A stretch of DNA of 6,649 bases, taken from contig JAFQVE010000198.1 in assembly GCA_017408185.1 (NCBI GenBank), positions 1 through 6,649 of the forward strand, given 5' to 3'. A program made the position numbers and the translations under genes. Below, in pieces: positions 1-5,520 of this stretch (the stretch's first letter is position 1; each line of letters starts with the position of its first letter). Source of the DNA: Oscillospiraceae bacterium. Lineage in GTDB: Bacteria; Bacillota_A; Clostridia; Oscillospirales; JAAYXM01. Under the pieces are notes generated by a model. The model was given only the letters and a program-made list of their open reading frames with translations. It had not been told where the DNA came from and ran no database searches.

Positions 1-276
1 GTAAGTAAAACCGTCCTTGCGTGCAGTAAGACCGATTGCTCCGTTTTTTGCAACAAATCCCCATCTGCCCGAGGAGGTCTCCGTCACGGTTTTTTCAATG
101 GTCTGATTGGTCTCTGACATTGCCAGATGTGCACTGCCGTCGCCGTGCGCCTGTGCCGTAAACACATAATGCAGCGACTCCGGAACATCAGCATCTCCGT
201 AAGTAAGTGCAAAGACCGAGGGAATCATGGATAATATCATTGCGATTGCGAGGATACTACATAATAATCTTTTCAT
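1..276 (-). CDS. N-terminal part of a secreted protein of unknown function (runs off the left edge)
   Basis: The reading frame opens at an ATG at 276 and stays open for 92 codons to the window edge, so the C-terminus is missing. A GGGAGG ribosome binding site lies 9 bases upstream (286-291), which supports this start. Residues 1-23 form a classic Sec signal peptide: a positive start (MKR), a hydrophobic core (LLCSILAIAMILSMI) and a signal peptidase I type end at P-S-V-F-A. There is no cysteine at the cleavage point, so it is not a lipoprotein. The visible mature part (residues 24-92) is rich in Thr, Ser, Gly, Ala and His with alternating polar and hydrophobic residues, which suggests beta structure. 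I recognise no family. It follows the dehydrogenase gene in the same direction after 49 bases and could be the last operon member or start from its own promoter. A surface carbohydrate-binding or degrading protein is possible but is only a guess from context. Confidence 0.8.
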   Translation of the reverse strand, partial: MKRLLCSILAIAMILSMIPSVFALTYGDADVPESLHYVFTAQAHGDGSAHLAMSETNQTIEKTVTETSSGRWGFVAKNGAIGLTARKDGFTY

Positions 277-310
277 TGCTATTTTCCTCCCTTTGTTTTA
301 TGTTTATAAA

Positions 311-338
311 ATTATACAACTACTTTTACAGTCCCAAT
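311..338 (-). promoter_or_regulatory. Possible weak promoter for the secreted-protein gene
   Basis: On the minus strand a perfect TATAAT (311-316) lies about 35 bases before the ATG at 276. The best -35 candidate is TTGGGA (332-337), at a short 15-bp spacing and overlapping the end of the dehydrogenase gene. The -10 is convincing but the -35 and spacing are not. No terminator hairpin is visible in the 49-base gap, so read-through from the operon is equally possible. Confidence 0.3.
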
Positions 339-1363
339 CCGCGGAGATTTGCAACAGTTTCCTGTTTTTCCGCGTCGTAGAGTTTCCAGATAACCCGCAG
401 TCCCTGCAGAGCCGAACGCCCGTCTGTCAACGGCTGCTTGCCGTTTAATACACAGTCTGCAAAATGCGAGACCTCATACTGGGTTTCCTTGCCGACATTT
501 TCTTCTCTTTTCCACACAACCTTGTAATCGCCGGAGCCGTCATCAAGACTTCCGGGATTATGCTCTTTTATCTTGTCGTAAACTCTGACCTCGCCGAGAT
601 AATGGTCATATTCGAGAAGTGCTTTTTCTGTCATTATCTGAAAATCAACGCCCATGCGTGTGCCGCGTGCACCCCACGTTGCTCCGTGATATCCGATTGC
701 ACCGTTTTCAAACGACATGGTAACTGCGCTTGTGCCTTCTTTAAGCATCCACGGAGTGCCGACATTTGTGCCGAAATGCGCGCCCGTTACGGGAGCTCCG
801 CAGAACCACATCAAAATATCTATGTAGTGGCAACCATGACTGAAAAGCTGACCGCCGCCGAGACATCCTGTACCGAGCCAGTCCTGATCCGTGCAGGTCG
901 TCATCTGCTCCACCCATATGGACATCTGCATAATTTTGCCCCAGTCTCCGCTGTCTATCATTTCTTTTAGTTTTACAACACCGCGCCAATAACGAACGGG
1001 GTATGCACACATAAGCACAACGTTGTTTTCCTCACACGCTTCTATAAGCCGAACACACTCTTCTTCGGTATTACACAGCGGTTTTTCCATTAAAATATGC
1101 TTTTTGTTTCTCGCAAAAAACATTCCGCAGGAGAAGTGGAGGTGATGAGGAAGAACCACAAGCACCGCATCTACATAGTCTACCATTGCTTTGTAATCAG
1201 AAGTTACATAAGGGTTGTTAAGCACGCTTGCAACGTCCTTGGCGTTTTCTATCACAGTGTCGCACACGGCTGTTATTTCTACGTTATCAAGAAGCTGGAT
1301 TCCCGCAGCATGAGCTTTCATCATACTCCCACAGCCGATAAGACCAAGTTTAAGTTTTTTCAT
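326..1363 (-). CDS. Gfo/Idh/MocA-family NAD(P)-dependent dehydrogenase
   Basis: This 345-residue protein has the usual length and layout of the Gfo/Idh/MocA family, cytoplasmic enzymes that oxidise or reduce sugars, inositols and related polyols with NAD(P). Residues 1-120 are the Rossmann domain: beta strand and nucleotide loop GLIGCGSM (7-14), an acidic residue at the end of strand 2 (VCD, D35) that often indicates NAD preference, and the family motif MEKPL with Lys94. Residues 125-345 form the alpha/beta catalytic domain. It contains GGGQLFSHGCHYID (169-182), the counterpart of the family's GGGxLxDxGxHxxD. His179 and Asp182 are kept, but the usual catalytic-region Asp is Ser175. The ATG at 1363 has an AGAGGAAGG ribosome binding site just upstream. 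It begins 23 bases after the NagB-like gene and is the last of the tightly packed genes. The exact substrate cannot be read from the sequence. A sugar or amino-sugar derivative made by the upstream enzymes is an inference. Confidence 0.93.
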   Translation of the reverse strand: MKKLKLGLIGCGSMMKAHAAGIQLLDNVEITAVCDTVIENAKDVASVLNNPYVTSDYKAMVDYVDAVLVVLPHHLHFSCGMFFARNKKHILMEKPLCNTEEECVRLIEACEENNVVLMCAYPVRYWRGVVKLKEMIDSGDWGKIMQMSIWVEQMTTCTDQDWLGTGCLGGGQLFSHGCHYIDILMWFCGAPVTGAHFGTNVGTPWMLKEGTSAVTMSFENGAIGYHGATWGARGTRMGVDFQIMTEKALLEYDHYLGEVRVYDKIKEHNPGSLDDGSGDYKVVWKREENVGKETQYEVSHFADCVLNGKQPLTDGRSALQGLRVIWKLYDAEKQETVANLRGLGL

Positions 1364-1386
1364 TTATACCTTCCTCTCTTTCAACA

Positions 1387-2334
1387 TCAGTTGCACTCTG
1401 CAACAAGCGGGCCTGCAAGCTCTTTGAGGAAGAAGAGTTTTCCGGGAAGTGTTGGCATATAAGATGAGGTCACCCATGGATTGGGACCGTAGCGAAGAGT
1501 CATCCACAAGGACATACCCTGCCACTGCATACCGCGGGAAAGAGCACCGTCACAGCCGCCGATAATTCTGTCGGACTGAAGGAACAACCCCGGGCCGATT
1601 GTGTTTGCACGGCACGGAACGAGGGTTGTGCGGCTCTTAAAGCTGGTGATTGAATTCTGCTCTACGGTGAGCGGGTGAAGCTTTGCACCGATGCGATACA
1701 TCTGATTCTTCCACTCTTCATCGGATGCAAATTCCGCCGCAAACTGCGGTTCCCAGAAAGCAATGTGACATGCACGGCCGATACCGAAGGTTGTGATAAG
1801 GCGTGCGCCCTCTGCCTTGAGCTTTGCAATCTTCTCCGGATATGTCGGAAGGTTTTCCTTGGTTGCAAAGTTTCTCTGATTTTCCGGAACTGTCTTATTT
1901 ACCTTGCTGTAGAATGCATCGCGCATTGCATATGTAAAAGAACCGGGATTGGATGAATCGAGGGTATTTCCGTCTGCATCAGACCACTCATCCATATTAA
2001 AGCCGTATACGTGAGAGCAGTCTACATCCCACTCATTGAGGAAGTATGCCGCCCAGCGGTACATACCCATCGGGCCTGCCGGAAGGATCATTGCAAGCTT
2101 GATGCCTTCATCGCGTGCCATTTTGATCTGGTTTGCAATTTCGTGGCCCATCATCATATCAAATTCTGCAACGTTATCACACTGTACCGGTTTAAAATCC
2201 GGGTTCCAGAAGCTCTGACGCTCGAAAATCTCTTCGGGTGCATTGGAGCAGCACTTGTCAATCTTCTCAAAATCCCAGCCTGCGGGATAGAAGTCCTCAA
2301 GAAGAGAGCCCTTTACTGTACTAATGAAATCCAT
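1387..2334 (-). CDS. NagB-fold (glucosamine-6-phosphate deaminase-like) protein with altered active site
   Basis: The 315-residue product matches the NagB/6-phosphogluconolactonase fold along most of its length. GFNMDEW (111-117) corresponds to the NMDEY motif carrying the catalytic Asp (Asp72 in E. coli NagB; here Asp115). [14 protein letters not shown] (183-196) corresponds to GGVGxDGHIAFNEP, keeping His190 and Glu195, but Ala188 replaces the second Asp. The loop that holds phosphate in NagB (TGST) reads LPAG here (84-87), and the Gly-x-x-Lys segment near the C-terminus is GCDG (260-263), without the Lys. It is about 50 residues longer than E. coli NagB, mostly at the N-terminus. An ATG at 2421 would add 29 residues, but that extension overlaps the upstream gene. 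The ATG at 2334 is preceded by a GAGGGGGG Shine-Dalgarno, so I chose it. The start lies 16 bases after the ASRT-family stop. It is probably a sugar isomerase or deaminase-like enzyme on a non-phosphorylated or differently placed substrate. True NagB activity is unlikely. Confidence 0.85.
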   Translation of the reverse strand: MDFISTVKGSLLEDFYPAGWDFEKIDKCCSNAPEEIFERQSFWNPDFKPVQCDNVAEFDMMMGHEIANQIKMARDEGIKLAMILPAGPMGMYRWAAYFLNEWDVDCSHVYGFNMDEWSDADGNTLDSSNPGSFTYAMRDAFYSKVNKTVPENQRNFATKENLPTYPEKIAKLKAEGARLITTFGIGRACHIAFWEPQFAAEFASDEEWKNQMYRIGAKLHPLTVEQNSITSFKSRTTLVPCRANTIGPGLFLQSDRIIGGCDGALSRGMQWQGMSLWMTLRYGPNPWVTSSYMPTLPGKLFFLKELAGPLVAECN

Positions 2335-2342
2335 GTTTTTCG

Positions 2343-2350
2343 CCCCCCTC
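2343..2350 (-). promoter_or_regulatory. Ribosome binding site that fixes the NagB-like start
   Basis: Minus-strand GAGGGGGG sits directly after the ASRT-family stop codon (2351-2353) and 8 bases before the ATG at 2334. The run of six G is unusual next to the AAGGAG-type sites of the neighbouring genes, but it still pairs with the CCUCC anti-Shine-Dalgarno. Its position argues against the longer ORF starting at 2421. Confidence 0.7.
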
Positions 2351-2722
2351 TTACACTGCACAATATCCTGTCGAATAATAGCCGAGGTTATAGCGGCGGT
2401 CGAGACGACCGAAGCATGCACATACGGGGATGTCGGACTCGAGCTCTATCGAATACTGACCGAACGGAATCTGATAATTTTCTTCGCATATAGGGTTGTC
2501 GAGTCTTATGCAATTGACGCGCTCTGCGGGAATCACAAGATGAAGTCCGCGGACGGGGTCTTTATCCTCAAAATAGATATTGACGGTAATGTGAGCATCT
2601 GCATTGTTTTTGTTTGTAATCATCATTGCTTCATGTCCCGGAAGACTCATATCATCTCCGTTTCCCGGAAGATCTCCGTCTATGAACATATAGCGGCAAT
2701 AGCCTAAGGTTTTTTCTGACAT
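2351..2722 (-). CDS. Small ASRT-family protein (sensory rhodopsin transducer superfamily), predicted small-molecule binder
   Basis: The 123-residue product closely matches the length and motif order of Anabaena sensory rhodopsin transducer (about 125 residues, Pfam family PF07100 from memory). Shared landmarks are a His-Glu near residue 30 (GHEAMMITN), the [16 protein letters not shown] block (42-57; ASRT has DAHVEIMIYFSDREPV), the PAERV turn (65-69), ESDIPV (95-100) and RLDRR (106-110) before the final strands. The fold is an all-beta sandwich that forms oligomers in the cytoplasm. Published comparative work proposed that most members bind sugars or related metabolites and sit in sugar-metabolism operons. 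No rhodopsin gene is in this window, which fits that idea. The ATG at 2722 has an AAGGAG site 10 bases upstream. It is wedged between the M24 gene (21-base gap) and the NagB-like gene (16-base gap), so it is clearly part of the operon. It may sense or hold the pathway intermediate, but a catalytic role cannot be excluded. Confidence 0.88.
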   Translation of the reverse strand: MSEKTLGYCRYMFIDGDLPGNGDDMSLPGHEAMMITNKNNADAHITVNIYFEDKDPVRGLHLVIPAERVNCIRLDNPICEENYQIPFGQYSIELESDIPVCACFGRLDRRYNLGYYSTGYCAV

Positions 2723-2743
2723 TTTTTATTCACTCCTTATGTA

Positions 2744-3916
2744 TTAAAGGTCTTTCATGAAGTAGTCGAACATCTTCTGCGACAGCGGTCGGCTTCCGTT
2801 TTCCGTTATAACAAAGCCGGTTTCAATGCGTCCGCCAAAAAGCTCGGGATGGCCAAAGAAGCTTACGTCAACATTAACAATCATTCCGGGGGCGAGAAGA
2901 AAATCGCCGTTAGGTCCGAAGAACGGAGCCTCTGCCTCCATAAGTCCCATCGAGTGAGCAAAGGGGCATACGAGATATTCCATAAGTCCGTGCTTTTCAT
3001 AATACTTGCGTCCGGGAACATCTATTTCGCGCCCGCTCATGCCGGGTCTGAGCATTTCGTGGGTAAGACGGAAGGTCTCGCGCATATGATTGAGCAAATC
3101 CTTCTGTTTCGGAGTGTAAACGCCATTTACCGGAATTGTATCTCCGAACGTTCCTACATAACCGTTATAGCGCGGTGCAATTCCTATCATTACAAGCTCT
3201 CCATCTTCCATTCGCTTGTTTGTTGCAGTGGGAACAACAGCTTTTGCCCGTTCTCCGGAGCCAACAATTGTTGAATAAGCAAAGCTTGTCGCACCGTTGA
3301 TGCGGCAATAGCTTTCTCCCGCCGCTGCTACTTCAAACTCATACGCACCGGGCTTTATGGCCGCCATCATTCTGTCATAAGCAACATCACAAAGCTCCAC
3401 GGATTTCTGAATCTGCTCTATTTCCCAAGGCGACTTATATGCACGGAGATTTTCATATTCATCCGTAATGTCAACCATCTCGACTCCTTCAAATCCGTCA
3501 ATAAAGTCGCAATAAACCTGATGCGGAATGGTCGTTGTGCCAACAAAACCAATGCGGCGAAGCTCAGTTCCTTCACGTCGAAGTTCTTCGTCAAGCTGCT
3601 TGAAGTTAATTATAGTGGCGTTCGGATATTCCTCATCCGGAACCATAAATACGGGGAAGCAGCGTACCTTTGTGATGGCTGAGTTCATCTGTGCAAAGGG
3701 CTCGGATTCCGGGCCGCCGAGAAGAACAGGTTCGCCTTCGACCGGTATAAGAACGGAACCTTTTTCAAACTGGCCGCACCAACCGGTCAGATACCATCCG
3801 TTTGCAATGTTAAGCTCGTCAAAATAAATGAGCGCTGCGTCAAGATTCTTTGCCCTGAGAATTTCTTTTATCTGCTTAATTCTTTTTTGTGTTTCAGCCA
3901 TATTGTAATATGCCAT
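2744..3916 (-). CDS. Creatinase-like M24-family protein lacking most metal ligands
   Basis: The 390-residue protein has the two-domain layout of the aminopeptidase P/prolidase/creatinase group: a creatinase N-terminal domain (about 8-150) and a pita-bread catalytic domain (about 160-385). Hallmarks are the KSPWEIEQIQKS helix (161-172), PRYNGY (248-253), HSMGL (321-325), APGM (342-345) and GGRIE (361-365). Metallopeptidases of this family use Asp, Asp, His, Glu, Glu to bind two metals. By alignment to the motifs these positions are Gly245, Thr256, His321, Asp350 and Glu365, and the extra His of the HE motif is Ala328. Creatinase, the metal-free member, has likewise lost its ligands, but its own catalytic His region is not obviously kept here. 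A C-N bond hydrolase or lyase on a small molecule is more likely than a dipeptidase, but this is inference. There is no signal peptide. The ATG at 3916 is favoured over the Met at residue 6 because AAGGAGA lies 10 bases upstream. It starts 23 bases after the M81 gene. Confidence 0.88.
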   Translation of the reverse strand: MAYYNMAETQKRIKQIKEILRAKNLDAALIYFDELNIANGWYLTGWCGQFEKGSVLIPVEGEPVLLGGPESEPFAQMNSAITKVRCFPVFMVPDEEYPNATIINFKQLDEELRREGTELRRIGFVGTTTIPHQVYCDFIDGFEGVEMVDITDEYENLRAYKSPWEIEQIQKSVELCDVAYDRMMAAIKPGAYEFEVAAAGESYCRINGATSFAYSTIVGSGERAKAVVPTATNKRMEDGELVMIGIAPRYNGYVGTFGDTIPVNGVYTPKQKDLLNHMRETFRLTHEMLRPGMSGREIDVPGRKYYEKHGLMEYLVCPFAHSMGLMEAEAPFFGPNGDFLLAPGMIVNVDVSFFGHPELFGGRIETGFVITENGSRPLSQKMFDYFMKDL

Positions 3917-3939
3917 TTTTATAATATCTCCTTTTATTT

Positions 3940-5355
3940 TTACATAAAATTATCATCCAGCGGGAACATCGGCCGCCTTATGTTCTTAAATCCCATATCC
4001 TCCAGCCGTTCTGTTGAACTTCCCGGCGTGAACGCAAGAATTGACCTCCCGGCAATTTCGGCAAGCTCAGGAAATAGATATCCGAGTTTTACCACAACTA
4101 TTCTATACTTACTTATATCAATATTTACAGATTCATAAATATCCCGTCTGCACATTGAAGCACGGTTTTTTGTTATAACGACAGTCATATCTCCACAGTC
4201 AAGCGTTGCGGAAGGCCCTTCATTGCCTCCGGTATAAGAAAGAATATCACCTTTGTGGATAAGCTTGCCGGTAACGATGGCTCTTTCGCTTTTCTCATCA
4301 AGCGTTCCGCCAACCTCCAACGTCAGAACATCTCCGATTTCTGCATTATAGCAAATCTCACACGCCCGCGCATCGGCTATTCCGGCAACGAGCACCTTCT
4401 TCGCCTTATGTTCAACCAAGCGGTTTATCATATATGCATTATCGCCTGCTGCTCCTGCCGTAGTATTATCGCCGGAGTCGGAAATAAACACTTGATGTAT
4501 TTCATCCTCCATTGCTCGTTTTATCGCCTCGTCAGGTTCAACGGCTTCAATGAGAAACTTAAACTCATGGCGTACCTCATAAAACTTGTCTGCAAGTTTT
4601 TTTGCGATGCTTTTCGCAAGTCCATTGTCACTTTCGTGAGTTACAACAAAGCTTGGACCCATATATGGTTCATCAATCCACTGATGTCCCGCATATACCT
4701 GAACGCAAAGCATTCCGGGGATGCTTTTTTCAAACCGCTCTGCCATTTCCATAATTTCACGCAACGGAGAAAGCGCGGTCTGCACCGCATCTCCGCAAGG
4801 AACAACATTTGCCCTTTCCATCTGCGGAGAAGGAAGTATCTTCCTGTCAATACATTCAAACAAAAGCTTCATCGCGCGGCGTTGGGTTTCCGTATGATCA
4901 CTGTGCGGTGCGGTGCGAAATGCAGTCATACAGTTTGCAAGAGAAACAATCTCGTCAGTATTATCTGCGTGGAAATCCATCGCAAGCGATATCGGAACGT
5001 CAGCTCCGACTTTTTTTCTTATTTCCCGCAGCAGATATGTATCCCCCGGACCAATTTTTTCAACATACATTGTTCCGTGAATGAAAAGCCAGATTCCGTC
5101 TATCCCGCTTTCGGGAATCGCATCTGTCAACTCATTTACAAGGCGCAGAAAATCTTCTTTTATGACTGCTCCGCCCGGAAGTGCATGCGCATAAATCGTG
5201 GGGACGACTTCGCAGCCGCGCTCGCGGAGCATATCCATAACGGCAACCTTTTCATACATTGCCTCGCCTTTTGCATAGTCAAAATCCTCAAAGCGGGTAA
5301 GCACCGGCGAAAGGCAGTTTCCCTCACACTGCAAAGACCCTATTACTATTTTCAT
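3940..5355 (-). CDS. M81-family (MlrC/microcystinase C-like) metallohydrolase
   Basis: The 471-residue protein spans both parts of the M81 family: the N-terminal catalytic region (about 1-290) and the MlrC C-terminal domain (about 295-470, beginning with ISDSGDNTTAGAAGDN at 291-306). Zinc ligands are visible as Asp127 and His129 in AMDFHAD and His151 in RTAPHSDHTET. Their spacing (+2, +22) equals that of the MlrC ligands Asp167, His169 and His191. Glu11, in the first strand-loop (QCEGNCLSP), matches the conserved early Glu of the family. MlrC itself cleaves linear peptides from microcystin breakdown, but most family members occur in bacteria that never meet microcystin and their substrates are unknown. 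There is no signal peptide, so it acts in the cytoplasm. The ATG at 5355 has a strong AAGGAGGA site 5-6 bases upstream. It is the first gene of the operon and 23 bases precede the next gene. It probably performs an early hydrolytic step on a peptide-like or amide-linked compound. Confidence 0.92.
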   Translation of the reverse strand: MKIVIGSLQCEGNCLSPVLTRFEDFDYAKGEAMYEKVAVMDMLRERGCEVVPTIYAHALPGGAVIKEDFLRLVNELTDAIPESGIDGIWLFIHGTMYVEKIGPGDTYLLREIRKKVGADVPISLAMDFHADNTDEIVSLANCMTAFRTAPHSDHTETQRRAMKLLFECIDRKILPSPQMERANVVPCGDAVQTALSPLREIMEMAERFEKSIPGMLCVQVYAGHQWIDEPYMGPSFVVTHESDNGLAKSIAKKLADKFYEVRHEFKFLIEAVEPDEAIKRAMEDEIHQVFISDSGDNTTAGAAGDNAYMINRLVEHKAKKVLVAGIADARACEICYNAEIGDVLTLEVGGTLDEKSERAIVTGKLIHKGDILSYTGGNEGPSATLDCGDMTVVITKNRASMCRRDIYESVNIDISKYRIVVVKLGYLFPELAEIAGRSILAFTPGSSTERLEDMGFKNIRRPMFPLDDNFM

Positions 5356-5360
5356 TACAA

Positions 5361-5368
5361 TCCTCCTT
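5361..5368 (-). promoter_or_regulatory. Strong ribosome binding site of the first operon gene
   Basis: Minus-strand AAGGAGGA, nearly complementary to the 16S rRNA tail, ends 5 bases before the ATG at 5355. It is the strongest Shine-Dalgarno in the window and fixes the M81 start. Confidence 0.8.
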
Positions 5369-5385
5369 CCCTGCGACTGTTACAA

Positions 5386-5399
5386 AACTTTTAACTTTT
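5386..5399 (-). repeat. Tandem 7-base repeat in the operon leader
   Basis: The minus strand carries two perfect head-to-tail copies of AAAAGTT (5386-5392 and 5393-5399). They lie just downstream of the -10 candidates, near the expected transcription start. They could be a regulator half-site pair or simply AT-rich chance. Confidence 0.35.
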
Positions 5400-5400
5400 A

Positions 5401-5434
5401 ATTATATTATAAATTGATCGGAAAGTTTATTGAA
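5401..5434 (-). promoter_or_regulatory. Promoter of the five-gene operon, good -10 but poor -35
   Basis: Two overlapping perfect TATAAT hexamers lie on the minus strand at 5406-5411 and 5401-5406, about 45-50 bases before the M81 ATG. For the first, the hexamer at a 17-bp spacing is TTCAAT (5429-5434), which shares only three bases with TTGACA. For the second, the -35 candidate is worse. A good -10 with a poor -35 is typical of promoters that need an activator, which fits the AraC-family gene next door. The start site would be near 5395-5400, giving a leader of about 40-45 bases. Confidence 0.55.
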
Positions 5435-5449
5435 TACCTTTTTGTGCTA

Positions 5450-5471
5450 TAAACATATCTTATCGTAAACA
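5450..5471 (-). promoter_or_regulatory. Candidate activator site: direct TGTTTA repeats upstream of the operon promoter
   Basis: Two TGTTTA hexamers in the same orientation on the minus strand (5466-5471 and 5450-5455) are 16 bases apart and lie about 20-40 bases upstream of the -35 candidate. AraC-family proteins bind direct repeats in such positions, though usually about 21 bases apart. The upstream copy overlaps the U-tract of the regulator gene's terminator. The motif is AT-rich, so chance occurrence is a real alternative. Confidence 0.3.
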
Positions 5472-5516
5472 AAAGATTCTCGGAATCCTAAGCCTTCGCT
5501 TTGTTTCCGAGAATCT
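5467..5516 (-). terminator. Intrinsic terminator of the AraC-family gene
   Basis: A perfect 12-bp stem pairs 5474-5485 (AGATTCTCGGAA) with 5505-5516. Inside its 19-base loop a further 4-bp helix is possible (AAGC 5490-5493 with GCTT 5498-5501, loop CTTC). On the minus strand the stem is followed by TTTTGTTT (5474-5467), so it works for minus-strand transcripts. The plus-strand exit is not U-rich. It begins 4 bases after the regulator's stop codon and separates the regulator from the operon. Confidence 0.9.
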
Positions 5517-5520
5517 GTCA

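Noticed and set aside
464..970. A 168-codon plus-strand open frame opposite the dehydrogenase
   Set aside because: It is antisense to a full-length Gfo/Idh/MocA gene, has no recognisable motifs and no ribosome binding site that I can see.
2335..2421. A 29-residue N-terminal extension of the NagB-like protein
   Set aside because: It would overlap most of the 3' end of the ASRT-family gene, shows no family similarity, and the GAGGGGGG site points to the ATG at 2334.
2744..3916. Annotation as Xaa-Pro aminopeptidase or prolidase
   Set aside because: The fold matches, but the two metal-binding Asp residues and the HE-motif His are replaced, so peptidase function should not be assumed.
4255..5394. 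A 379-codon open frame on the plus strand
   Set aside because: It lies wholly opposite the M81 gene, whose domains and zinc ligands are clear. Its translation is Cys- and His-rich without family motifs, and it has no convincing promoter, so it is a shadow frame.
5474..5516. The hairpin as a bidirectional terminator or as a regulator operator
   Set aside because: Only the minus-strand side has a U-tract, the stem begins right after the regulator's stop codon, and all genes run the same way, so a simple one-way terminator explains it.
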